A stretch of DNA of 64,000 nt from Butyrivibrio sp. XPD2006 (GTDB lineage: Bacteria > Bacillota > Clostridia > Lachnospirales > Lachnospiraceae), in assembly GCF_000420865.1 (NCBI RefSeq), contig NZ_ATVT01000002.1, positions 248,001 to 312,000 of the forward strand, read 5' to 3'. How positions within the stretch are numbered: position 1 is the first letter of the stretch; every line of letters starts with the position of its first letter. Below are positions 8,214-16,007 of the stretch, piece after piece. A model generated the notes under the pieces. That model was given only the letters and a program-made list of their open reading frames with translations. It ran no database searches and had not been told where the DNA came from. The position numbers and the translations under genes were made by a program.

Positions 8214-9872
8214 TTATTCTATTGTATAGCTGTAGTCTGAGAAGTCTGCTTTAAGGCTTGCCTTATTATCACCGCTTATCCAGGTGAAGGTCATAGCGCT
8301 GCCTTCTGTCTTTATATCCAGCTTTGAATCAAAGCCAAATGCAGGATTTGTGTTTCTAAACTTAAGGAGCTCAAGCTGCTTCTTAACAACATCCTTATTC
8401 ATGGCATCAGCGATCTGATCCATGGTAAGATTTGTTCTGTTGATCTCCTTGTGTCCGCCGGCTCCTGCTCTCTTAACAGCTTCATGGTCATTCTTGCCCG
8501 CAAACAGATCAAGATACCATACCTGAGGCTTACCGGGCATGAACATCTGGATTGCTCTTGCAAAGAGCATCTTCTTGTCATCATCTCCAAGAGCGCTGTA
8601 ATATGTTGCATTAACCTGATAGTACATATTCTTGGCACCATGGAGATCCTTAACAAATCCGCCTCTTCCAACGATAGTGTCAATCATCTTCTGAATATCT
8701 TCCTCAGCAAGGATTCCCTTGAGGTCGAGAAGCGGAATTCCATCGTGGCATCCAAGCATGTTGACTACACGAATTTTCTTATCCTGGATTTCCTCAGCCC
8801 ACTTCTTAAGAACCGACCCGTCCTTATTCTCGATTGCATAGATGAGAAGTCCCGGAAGAAAGAAATCATAGGTCATATATCCCTTATTTGCAACTGTTTC
8901 ATATATCTTTTCACTGTAGCTTGCATGTATTTCAGGAAGGAGTGATACTCCAAATTCATCAGCAAGCTCTTTTACCTTCTCAAGAACATCCCAGGTGTCA
9001 GGTTCGTTTAAGAAATTCTTCTTGCCGGGCTCCTTGGGTGCGTAAGCAAAGGCATCCAGTCTTACAATCCTTGCACCGTATCCTGAAAGAGCCTTAAGTG
9101 TATTTCTGTAGTGTTCCCAAACAAGATCCGATTTGATATTGAGGTCCATCTGACCAAGATAACGTCTGCCGGACTCAAGAAGCTCAACAACCGCATCCTT
9201 GTATTTCTCATATCCGGTAAAATCAATCTCTGAAGGCTTCTTGCCCTCATCAAGCGCTGCGCATACTCTCTCGGAAATCTTCTGAGCAGTCAGATACTGA
9301 ATATCCATCTTCTCCATAAGATCCTGAGCATCAGGGCGCTTATACTGTACTTCCTGATAGAAGGTATTCCAGTACGGAACATCCTTGCCGTCAGGCATTC
9401 TTACCATAAGGATAGGAAGTCCCGGCTTTCTGAAGAACATGTCCTTAATGTATTTCTCATCAGGCTGAATGTAGCCTTCCGGAGTCATTTCTCCGTAGCC
9501 TTCCCAGAATTTATTCCAGTTAATGAAGAAATCTTTGTATTTGGAATTCTCACCGTTCTTAAGAAGATCCTGGAACTGAGGCGAAAGAACCGATGCATGA
9601 TTTAAGATGAAATCAAGCTTTAAGTCAATTCCGAGCTCACCGAGCTTGTCTATATCCGAAGCCTTAGCCATCTCCTCATTTATACTGTAGTCAATTACAG
9701 AAAAGCCTCTGTCCAGATCTGTATTAAAAATACTGGGCAGGATATAAAAAGACTGAAAAACATCTTCAAATTCTTTTTTTGAAAGAACAGAAACGATATC
9801 TCCCATGGTGCCACCCATACTATCGGGGTAGGCATTCAGCATCGGACCATTGTCTACGAAATTTTTTTTCAT
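8214..9872 (-). CDS. GH13 sucrose-phosphorylase-like glucosyl phosphorylase
   Basis: The 552-residue protein is a GH13 subfamily 18-type enzyme that probably cleaves sucrose or a related glucoside with phosphate to give glucose 1-phosphate in the cytosol. It shows DFILNHAS, the nucleophile Asp in VRLDAFAYA, the acid/base Glu in LLPEIHA, the third acid in GCHDGI, and VNATYYSALG in the Q-loop region. Against Streptococcus GtfA (about 481 residues, from memory) it carries an extra helical stretch of about 65 residues just before the nucleophile strand. The canonical DTHDGIG reads GCHDGIP, so acceptor specificity may differ. It lies about 70 bp downstream of the kinase gene, probably in one operon. 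Confidence 0.85.
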   Translation of the reverse strand: MKKNFVDNGPMLNAYPDSMGGTMGDIVSVLSKKEFEDVFQSFYILPSIFNTDLDRGFSVIDYSINEEMAKASDIDKLGELGIDLKLDFILNHASVLSPQFQDLLKNGENSKYKDFFINWNKFWEGYGEMTPEGYIQPDEKYIKDMFFRKPGLPILMVRMPDGKDVPYWNTFYQEVQYKRPDAQDLMEKMDIQYLTAQKISERVCAALDEGKKPSEIDFTGYEKYKDAVVELLESGRRYLGQMDLNIKSDLVWEHYRNTLKALSGYGARIVRLDAFAYAPKEPGKKNFLNEPDTWDVLEKVKELADEFGVSLLPEIHASYSEKIYETVANKGYMTYDFFLPGLLIYAIENKDGSVLKKWAEEIQDKKIRVVNMLGCHDGIPLLDLKGILAEEDIQKMIDTIVGRGGFVKDLHGAKNMYYQVNATYYSALGDDDKKMLFARAIQMFMPGKPQVWYLDLFAGKNDHEAVKRAGAGGHKEINRTNLTMDQIADAMNKDVVKKQLELLKFRNTNPAFGFDSKLDIKTEGSAMTFTWISGDNKASLKADFSDYSYTIE

Positions 9873-9944
9873 AATTATTTACTCCATTATTTATATAAGG
9901 CAGTTTATGTTGCTGATTTTGGCAGATCAAAACCTGTCAAAATG

Positions 9945-10919
9945 TTATTTCATAAGTTTCTGGAATTCATCAAAACTGATTATCTCTCCAGCCTTTGAAA
10001 TGATTATCTTAGCCTTGTGAGCCTGCTTAACAAGTTTAGCCTGTTCAAGCTCAAGAACCAGCATTGTGAAAGGGCTATCCAGCTTGCCATCACGGTTTCT
10101 TGATCTTCTGTGCTCCAAAGTCTCAGCAGGAGTGCTGTTTAAAAGAACCGGAATATCAACTTGACTCATGTAGTCACTGTTGCCGTGAGTCCACTCTACT
10201 ATAAGAACCTGCTTCTCTGACATATCCACTTCGTCGTACCAGAGGGATGCCTCATCACGTCCCATTCTCTTAAGCCAGAGTTTGTCTGCTCCGTCCTTAA
10301 ACGCTTTCATTATCTGATCTACTTCTGCAAAGTCTGTTTCTTTAGGTGTACCAAGGTACTCATCAAGTCCCTTTGAACCGGCCTCAAGGTAACTTCTGAA
10401 CCATGTGTCAGTCTCCAAATGTGCCTTGTTTGCATCATCGTCAGCTGCCTGCCACTCTCTGATCTTAGCTACAGTTTCAGCATTCATGACACCAGCGTCA
10501 ACCATTCCTCTGATGCCTTCTTTTCTAAATGTATGAAGTCTTTCAGCATCATTGTACATTGGAATTCTGTGTGGGTAATTGTCACCGGACATTGTGTAGC
10601 TGCCTATTCCGGCACTTTCAAGCAAATATGACAGAAGTGATGCAATTTCGGATTTTCCTACTCCGGATCCTCCGCATACAGCAACGACTGCTCTTTTATA
10701 AGGATTAGCTGCCATTTTTTCAGAAAGCTCTTTTACCAATAAAGGAAAGATTGTTTTGGCCTTGGCGATGTGGCTCTCTCCGATCTCTATCTTATCTCCG
10801 GGCATATCGCCGTGAGGAATGTCATCAGGAATACTTATATCAGTAACAATTGTTGCAGCTTTTGAAAGCTTATCTTCAGTGTCTTTAAAAACAGTCACTT
10901 TGTTATATTTGGTGTTCAT
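9945..10919 (-). CDS. P-loop kinase of unknown substrate (uridine-kinase-like fold)
   Basis: A 324-residue protein with a Walker A motif GGSGVGKSE around residue 83, a SGDNYP segment where uridine/phosphoribulokinase-type kinases place substrate contacts, and a Walker B-like VLIVEWTHG strand. I chose ATG 10919, preceded by AGAGGAG; a longer frame to 11027 has no suitable site. Its place before a glucosyl phosphorylase and opposite a LacI regulator suggests it phosphorylates the sugar or acid released by phosphorolysis, but that is inference. The first 70 residues resemble nothing I know. Confidence 0.75.
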   Translation of the reverse strand: MNTKYNKVTVFKDTEDKLSKAATIVTDISIPDDIPHGDMPGDKIEIGESHIAKAKTIFPLLVKELSEKMAANPYKRAVVAVCGGSGVGKSEIASLLSYLLESAGIGSYTMSGDNYPHRIPMYNDAERLHTFRKEGIRGMVDAGVMNAETVAKIREWQAADDDANKAHLETDTWFRSYLEAGSKGLDEYLGTPKETDFAEVDQIMKAFKDGADKLWLKRMGRDEASLWYDEVDMSEKQVLIVEWTHGNSDYMSQVDIPVLLNSTPAETLEHRRSRNRDGKLDSPFTMLVLELEQAKLVKQAHKAKIIISKAGEIISFDEFQKLMK

Positions 10920-11069
10920 GTTTTTTGATTTCTCCTCTTTGAAATTTAGTTTTTGACAACTCATATTATTGCATGTTATGTTGAAAAAAAAGACGGGGTG
11001 AAAAAATTCCCCTCGTGCTGATGACAAAATACACTAACTTTTTTTGTTTGTAAAGAGCCAATTGAAAAA

Positions 11070-12083
11070 ATGATCACGATCAAAGAAATCGCCAAACAAC
11101 TAAATATGAGCACTACGACGGTCTCAAATGTTATTCACGGAAAAGCCGGCGAAGTCTCTGATGACACCAAGAAAAAAGTCGAGGATTTTCTAAAAAAGGT
11201 CGACTATGTTCCAAACATAAGCGCCCGAAATCTCGCACAGAATGAATCAAAGATCATCGGACTTGCCCTGAAGGCCCGTGCTGATAAATACGAAAACCTG
11301 ATAATGGACCCCTTCGTTTCGGTACTGATCGGAGGTGTTGAGGAGACCATCAGAAATGCCGGATACTTTATGATGCTTTATATCTCAAGTGATACAGATG
11401 AGATCATGAGACATGTATCAACCTGGAACGTAGACGGACTGATCCTCTTTGGTATGCTAAACGATGACGGAATAAGAGTCAGCGAGAAATACAAAAAGCC
11501 CATCGTCTGTATCGACACCTATTCACTTGAAGGCCTTAAGCACTTCACCAATGTCGGACTCGATGATGAGCAGGGTACCTACGACATGATCAAATATCTG
11601 ATCTCCCAGGGTCACAAAAAGATCGCATTCCTCTCAGATAACCAGAGCGGCGTCGACCTGGCAAGGCTGAACGGCTACAAAAAAGCCCTGAAGGATGCAG
11701 GCATCAAGTACAAGAGTTCAAACTTCTTACAGATTCATCCAAAGAGTGATGAGATTGACGAATCCCTCGCGGAGATCTGCGACAGGTCAAAAGAGTTTAC
11801 CGCTATCTTCTGCGTATCAGACCTCTATGCAGTAACTCTTATAAGTGCCCTGACAGACAGAGGCATTAACGTTCCCGAGGAAATTTCCATTGTCGGATTT
11901 GATGACAATATGCTGGGGCAGCTCCACAGACCGGCGCTCACCACTGTCCATCAGGATGTAAAAGTAAAAGGTATCACTGCTGCAGACACACTTCTCAAAC
12001 AGCTTGCAGGGCATAAGACCCCTAACCAGATAAAGCTTCCAACTCACCTGGTTATTCGTGATACTGTCAGAAAGATTGACTAA
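11070..12083 (+). CDS. LacI-family transcriptional regulator
   Basis: The 337-residue repressor has the N-terminal helix-turn-helix (TIKEIAKQLNMSTTTVSNVIHG), a hinge helix and a periplasmic-binding-like sugar domain. It diverges from the kinase/phosphorylase genes and precedes a sugar ABC importer. Palindromes of the ACTTATGCGC type at 12122, 12228 and 12321 are its likely operators. The inducer is unknown but should be the sugar handled by the phosphorylase. Confidence 0.92.
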   Translation: MITIKEIAKQLNMSTTTVSNVIHGKAGEVSDDTKKKVEDFLKKVDYVPNISARNLAQNESKIIGLALKARADKYENLIMDPFVSVLIGGVEETIRNAGYFMMLYISSDTDEIMRHVSTWNVDGLILFGMLNDDGIRVSEKYKKPIVCIDTYSLEGLKHFTNVGLDDEQGTYDMIKYLISQGHKKIAFLSDNQSGVDLARLNGYKKALKDAGIKYKSSNFLQIHPKSDEIDESLAEICDRSKEFTAIFCVSDLYAVTLISALTDRGINVPEEISIVGFDDNMLGQLHRPALTTVHQDVKVKGITAADTLLKQLAGHKTPNQIKLPTHLVIRDTVRKID

Positions 12084-12110
12084 AAGATCCATAACCCATT
12101 GTTAAACTTG

Positions 12111-12147
12111 ACCAACTTAAGCTTATGCGCATAAGTTGGTCTTTTTT
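12111..12147 (+). terminator. lacI terminator containing an operator-like palindrome
   Basis: ACCAACTTA (12111-12119) pairs with TAAGTTGGT (12132-12140), followed by C and six T. Inside lies CTTATGCGCATAAG (12122-12135), a perfect 14-bp palindrome matching the operators downstream. It may both stop lacI transcription and bind the repressor. Confidence 0.75.
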
Positions 12148-12227
12148 ATGCTTTTTCATAAATTTTATAAATGTTTTATTGTTTTTTTAGTTTTTAACGT
12201 AATCGTTTAAGCCCACTAGGCACGCCA

Positions 12228-12243
12228 ACTTATGCGCAAAAGT
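12228..12243. promoter_or_regulatory. LacI-type operator 1
   Basis: ACTTATGCGCAAAAGT, an imperfect 16-bp palindrome centred on CG as usual for LacI-family sites. It lies about 160 bp before the importer start. Confidence 0.75.
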
Positions 12244-12320
12244 ATGCAAAGAGACAAGACTTTTTAGATTTGTTCTATTGAATTTTGTGCAGATGTGTGA
12301 TATTTTGAATTTAGCGTACA

Positions 12321-12336
12321 ACTTATGCGCAAAAGT
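12321..12336. promoter_or_regulatory. LacI-type operator 2
   Basis: A second identical copy of the 16-bp site ACTTATGCGCAAAAGT, centred 93 bp after the first. It lies about 55 bp before the importer start, where binding could block initiation. Confidence 0.75.
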
Positions 12337-12389
12337 AACCGCCAAAACTTTTGCATGTTATGGCAGAATGCACAAAAGGAGGAAAAGAA

Positions 12390-13745
12390 ATGAAAAAGAA
12401 ACTCATCTCAGCAGTTCTTGCAAGCGCAATGGTTCTTTCACTTGCAGCTTGTGGAACTACAGGTACTACCGGTACCGACACAACAGCAGCACCTGCTGAA
12501 AACGCAGATGCTACAACACAGGAAGCAGCTCCTGCAGACACAGCAGCTACTGAGGCTCCCGCTGCCACAGAAGCTACAGGTGATCTCGGAGAGGTTCGTC
12601 TTCTTAACGGTAAGCCTGAGATCAATGATCAGATGCAGGCTCTTGCAGCTAAGTACAACGAGGAGACAGGAAACACTCTTATCGTTGAGACAATCGGTGG
12701 CGACACAAACGCTTCTGACGAGCTCAAGAAAATGTATCAGGCTGACAACATGCCTGACATCTTCGTAATCGAAGCTAACCAGGCAGCTAACTGGGACGGC
12801 ATGCTTGCTGATCTTTCAGGTGAAGACTGGACAAACAAGACAGGTTTCGAACTTACAAACGAGACAATGGGAACAATCGGATTCCCTTACACAGTTGAGG
12901 CTACAGCTCTTGGTTACAACGCTGATGTCCTTAAGGCTGCAGGTGTAGATCCCGCTTCTCTTACAAGCCCTGATGCTTGGAAGGCAGCTTGCGAGACACT
13001 TGATTCCAAGAAGGATGAACTTGGTCTCACAGCAGTATTCGGATGGTGCGCAGAGCCTACAAACCTTGGATGGTCTTCAGGTACACACGTATTTGGTCAG
13101 TATCTTGATGCAGGTCTTAAGGCCGACGACACAACATACATCGATCTTCTTAACGACGGTGGAAAGATTGATGAAGCAAGAATGAAGAACTTTGCAGAGT
13201 TCATCGGAATGATGAACCAGTACTCAGATCCTGCTCTTCTTATCGACGGAACATATGACACACAGGTTGCAGGATTTAAGGAAGGCAAGTATGCATTCAT
13301 CACACAGGGTAACTGGTGTGTAACATCTCCTGATGATGTAAGCTTCGAGTGCGGATTCGCTCCTTATGCATTTGAGGATGGAATCAACACAATCATCGCA
13401 GGACCACCTTCATACTGGGTAGCATATTCAAACGGTAACGTTGAAGGCGCTAAGGCATTCTTCAACTGGTGCGCAGGCGATTCAGCTCAGAACATCCTTG
13501 TAAACGATGCAGGTCTTGTATCACCTTTCGATGATTGCCAGTATGAGGCAGTTAACCCATTCTACAAGAGCATGAACAGCTACATCACAGCAGGCAACTA
13601 CTCAGGATGGCACACAATGCTCAAGAAGGACGGCCTTCAGAACCAGACATGTAACGTATTTGCAGATTACGCAAAGGGCAAGCTTGACGCTGACGGATTT
13701 GTTTCTACAATGGCTCAGGTAATCTCAAGCTACTACGCACAGTAA
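12390..13745 (+). CDS. Sugar ABC transporter substrate-binding lipoprotein
   Basis: The 451-residue extracellular binding protein has a lipoprotein signal with lipobox LAAC (Cys21) and a Thr/Ala/Glu-rich linker of about 45 residues. A family-1 solute-binding fold follows (for example DMPDIFVIEANQAA and FITQGNWCV). It captures an oligosaccharide for the two permeases downstream. The start at 12390 is set by AAAGGAGG. LacI operators lie upstream. The cognate ATPase is absent, so a shared MsmK/UgpC-type ATPase encoded elsewhere is expected. Confidence 0.92.
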   Translation: MKKKLISAVLASAMVLSLAACGTTGTTGTDTTAAPAENADATTQEAAPADTAATEAPAATEATGDLGEVRLLNGKPEINDQMQALAAKYNEETGNTLIVETIGGDTNASDELKKMYQADNMPDIFVIEANQAANWDGMLADLSGEDWTNKTGFELTNETMGTIGFPYTVEATALGYNADVLKAAGVDPASLTSPDAWKAACETLDSKKDELGLTAVFGWCAEPTNLGWSSGTHVFGQYLDAGLKADDTTYIDLLNDGGKIDEARMKNFAEFIGMMNQYSDPALLIDGTYDTQVAGFKEGKYAFITQGNWCVTSPDDVSFECGFAPYAFEDGINTIIAGPPSYWVAYSNGNVEGAKAFFNWCAGDSAQNILVNDAGLVSPFDDCQYEAVNPFYKSMNSYITAGNYSGWHTMLKKDGLQNQTCNVFADYAKGKLDADGFVSTMAQVISSYYAQ

Positions 13746-13789
13746 TAAGTCTTTTTTCACAAGGTATTTCTAAACTATAGGGTATATTT

Positions 13790-13819
13790 ACGGGCAGGGA
13801 TATTTTCTACCCTGCCCGT
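13790..13819 (+). terminator. Hairpin between binding protein and permeases
   Basis: A perfect 10-bp stem ACGGGCAGGG/CCCTGCCCGT with a 10-base loop is followed by only a short T-poor tail. It more likely partially terminates, or protects the binding-protein mRNA 3' end, than fully stops transcription, because the permeases follow 55 bp later. Confidence 0.7.
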
Positions 13820-13874
13820 TTATATAAATATCAACTAATTATTTATTTCCAAACTCAGAAAGGGGGATTTTCTA

Positions 13875-14972
13875 ATGGGTACATTTTCTACCGGCAGAAA
13901 GGTTGCTTCTTTTGGTAGCCTTATCCTGGGACTTGTGCTTACGATTGCCGGGCTTGGACTTTCCATGACCGGAGCAGGCGACCTTATCTTAGGTACGTTG
14001 CCCATTAACGGAACACCAACACCTATTATATTCGGAAGAGGTGCTATGTTCGTAATTGGTATAGTCCTGTTCTTCGTAGGCCTGTATCTTTTCCCGACAT
14101 TTAAACATCACCGCGCCATTGTAAACGTTATTTTCCTGTTCCCACTGCTGTTTGCATTCGGAGTAACAGTAATCATTCCTCTGTTCCTTGGTATCGGATA
14201 TTCCTTCACCGACTGGAACGGAATCATAATGCACAAGTTCGTGGGATTCGCCAACTACACAAGAATGTTTGGCCAGACAGCTTTCCTGTGGTCAATACTT
14301 CTTACATTCCTATTCGTTGTATTTAACATGATCCTTGTTAATCTGGTAGCTTTCCTGCTTGCACTTTTGTGCACATCAAGGATCAAAGGCCTTGGATTCT
14401 TCAGGGCTGCTTACTTCCTCCCCAACCTTATCGGAGGAATCGTACTCGGTTACATCTGGCAGTTCATTTTCAGTAACGTTGTCACCAAGTTTACCGGTAC
14501 ATACTCAATGCTTTCGGACACAAAGACAGCATTTGTTGCTATCATCATCGTATATATATGGCAGTATGCAGGCTACATAATGCTCATCTACATCACCGGA
14601 CTTAATACCATCCCGGGAGATGTGCTTGAGGCATCAGCCATCGACGGAGCAAATCCTCTGCAGACTCTTTTCAACATCAAGATTCCTATGATTGCTCCTA
14701 CTATTACAATATGTACATTCCTTACACTTACATCAGCATTCAAACAGTTCGATGTAAACCTTGCACTCACAAACGGTAAGGGATCAGTTCAGTTCCTCGG
14801 TGAGTATATCGCTAACGGTACAGAGATGCTCGCACTTAACATCTACTCCACAGCGGTAATCAATAACGATTATGCACTGGGCCAGGCCAAGGCAGTCCTG
14901 TTCTTTATCATCCTGGCAGCTGTATCTATCATGCAGGTACGTATATCTAATAAGAAGGAGGTGGAATTATAA
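13875..14972 (+). CDS. Sugar ABC transporter permease (MalF type)
   Basis: The 365-residue inner-membrane permease has the ATPase-contact EAA loop near DVLEASAIDGANPLQTLF. Compared with the usual 290-300 residues it carries about 70 extra N-terminal residues with two additional hydrophobic spans (about 10-32 and 50-72). The start at 13875 follows AAAGGGGG. Its stop overlaps the start of the next permease (TAATG). Confidence 0.92.
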   Translation: MGTFSTGRKVASFGSLILGLVLTIAGLGLSMTGAGDLILGTLPINGTPTPIIFGRGAMFVIGIVLFFVGLYLFPTFKHHRAIVNVIFLFPLLFAFGVTVIIPLFLGIGYSFTDWNGIIMHKFVGFANYTRMFGQTAFLWSILLTFLFVVFNMILVNLVAFLLALLCTSRIKGLGFFRAAYFLPNLIGGIVLGYIWQFIFSNVVTKFTGTYSMLSDTKTAFVAIIIVYIWQYAGYIMLIYITGLNTIPGDVLEASAIDGANPLQTLFNIKIPMIAPTITICTFLTLTSAFKQFDVNLALTNGKGSVQFLGEYIANGTEMLALNIYSTAVINNDYALGQAKAVLFFIILAAVSIMQVRISNKKEVEL

Positions 14973-15841
14973 TGCATACAAAAGAAAAGCCCGTAACCGT
15001 TGCAATCAGACTTGTTATTGCAGTAATCATCGCAGCTTATGTATTGTTCCCATTCTTCCTTCTGGTTATTAACTCAGGAAAAGAGACATCAAACATTACA
15101 GCTAATCCTGTAAGCTTTGTAGGATCAAGCCTTGGACAGTTTAAGTTCAACATACACGAAGTTATCAACGATCCTAACTTCCTGTTCTGGAGATCCTTCG
15201 GATACTCAGCACTGATCACCGTTGTATCCCTTGTTCTTCTTTCTTTATTCGGAGCAATGGCAGCATGGGTTATCTGCAGAAACAAGACAGTTTGGTCAAC
15301 AATCATTTACTTTACATTCATCGCATCAATGATCATCCCATTCCAGGTAGTAATGCTTCCACTTATCTCTACCTTCCGTGATGTGGGTAAGTTCATCGGA
15401 ATCCCGATGCTTCAGTCAGTACCCGGAATTGTATTTGCTTATCTGGGATTCGGCGGAGCTATGACAGTATTCATCCTAAACGGCTTTATCAAGGGCGTTC
15501 CTTTCGACCTTGAAGAGGCTGCTTCAATCGATGGATGTACACCGGAGCAGACATTCTTCCAGATCATCTTCCCGCTGCTTACACCGGTTATCACAACCGT
15601 TACAATCCTTAACGGTATGTGGATCTGGAACGACTACCTTCTTCCATCCATGATGCTTGGACAGAACGGCAAAGTAATGACTATTCCTATCGCCATCCAG
15701 AAGTTCGTTGGATCATACGTAAAGCGTTGGGACAGAATTCTTCCCGCTGCACTGCTTGCTATCATCCCGATGATCATCATCTTCCTTATCGCTCAGAAAC
15801 AGATTATGGAAGGAATGATTGAGGGTGCGGTAAAGGGCTAA
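14972..15841 (+). CDS. Sugar ABC transporter permease (MalG type)
   Basis: The 289-residue partner permease has six membrane spans and an EAA loop at DLEEAASIDGCTPEQTFF, and ends in the usual GAVKG. It is translationally coupled to the MalF-type gene by a 1-nt overlap. It completes the importer, apart from the missing ATPase. Confidence 0.93.
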   Translation: MHTKEKPVTVAIRLVIAVIIAAYVLFPFFLLVINSGKETSNITANPVSFVGSSLGQFKFNIHEVINDPNFLFWRSFGYSALITVVSLVLLSLFGAMAAWVICRNKTVWSTIIYFTFIASMIIPFQVVMLPLISTFRDVGKFIGIPMLQSVPGIVFAYLGFGGAMTVFILNGFIKGVPFDLEEAASIDGCTPEQTFFQIIFPLLTPVITTVTILNGMWIWNDYLLPSMMLGQNGKVMTIPIAIQKFVGSYVKRWDRILPAALLAIIPMIIIFLIAQKQIMEGMIEGAVKG

Positions 15842-15889
15842 CTTCCTTATTAATAACAACGGAATCTCTTTCATATATACATAAAGAAC

Positions 15890-15915
15890 CCCCGGCATTC
15901 GCAAGAATGTCGGGG
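15890..15915. terminator. Terminator between convergent importer and GH2 genes
   Basis: CCCCGGCATTC-gcaa-GAATGTCGGGG, an 11-bp stem with a single G-T wobble position, followed by ATTTTG. It should end the importer operon and may act on the opposite strand too. Confidence 0.85.
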
Positions 15916-16007
15916 ATTTTGCATGTAAACAAAGAGGGCTCTGCAGTATACGAAACCAATGTTAGCCCTGAGCCGCTGAGCAGTCTCTTCTAATTTCAGT
16001 TTCTTCA

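Larger units (their letters stand above)
12084..12389. other. Intergenic control region of the first ABC importer
   Basis: This 306-base gap has no gene. It contains the lacI terminator with an embedded palindrome, two operator copies (12228, 12321), a half-site ACTTTTGC at 12347-12354, and an AACG-taat-CGTT inverted repeat at about 12197-12208 that could be another regulator site. A strong AAAGGAGG precedes the importer gene. I could not assign one -35/-10 pair with confidence. Confidence 0.6.

Noticed and set aside
10969..12362. The 12-mer TTGCATGTTATG occurs both before the P-loop kinase gene (10969) and before the importer gene (12351).
   Set aside because: It is not palindromic, it lies at different distances and orientations relative to the genes, and a shared 12-mer can occur by chance in a window of this size.
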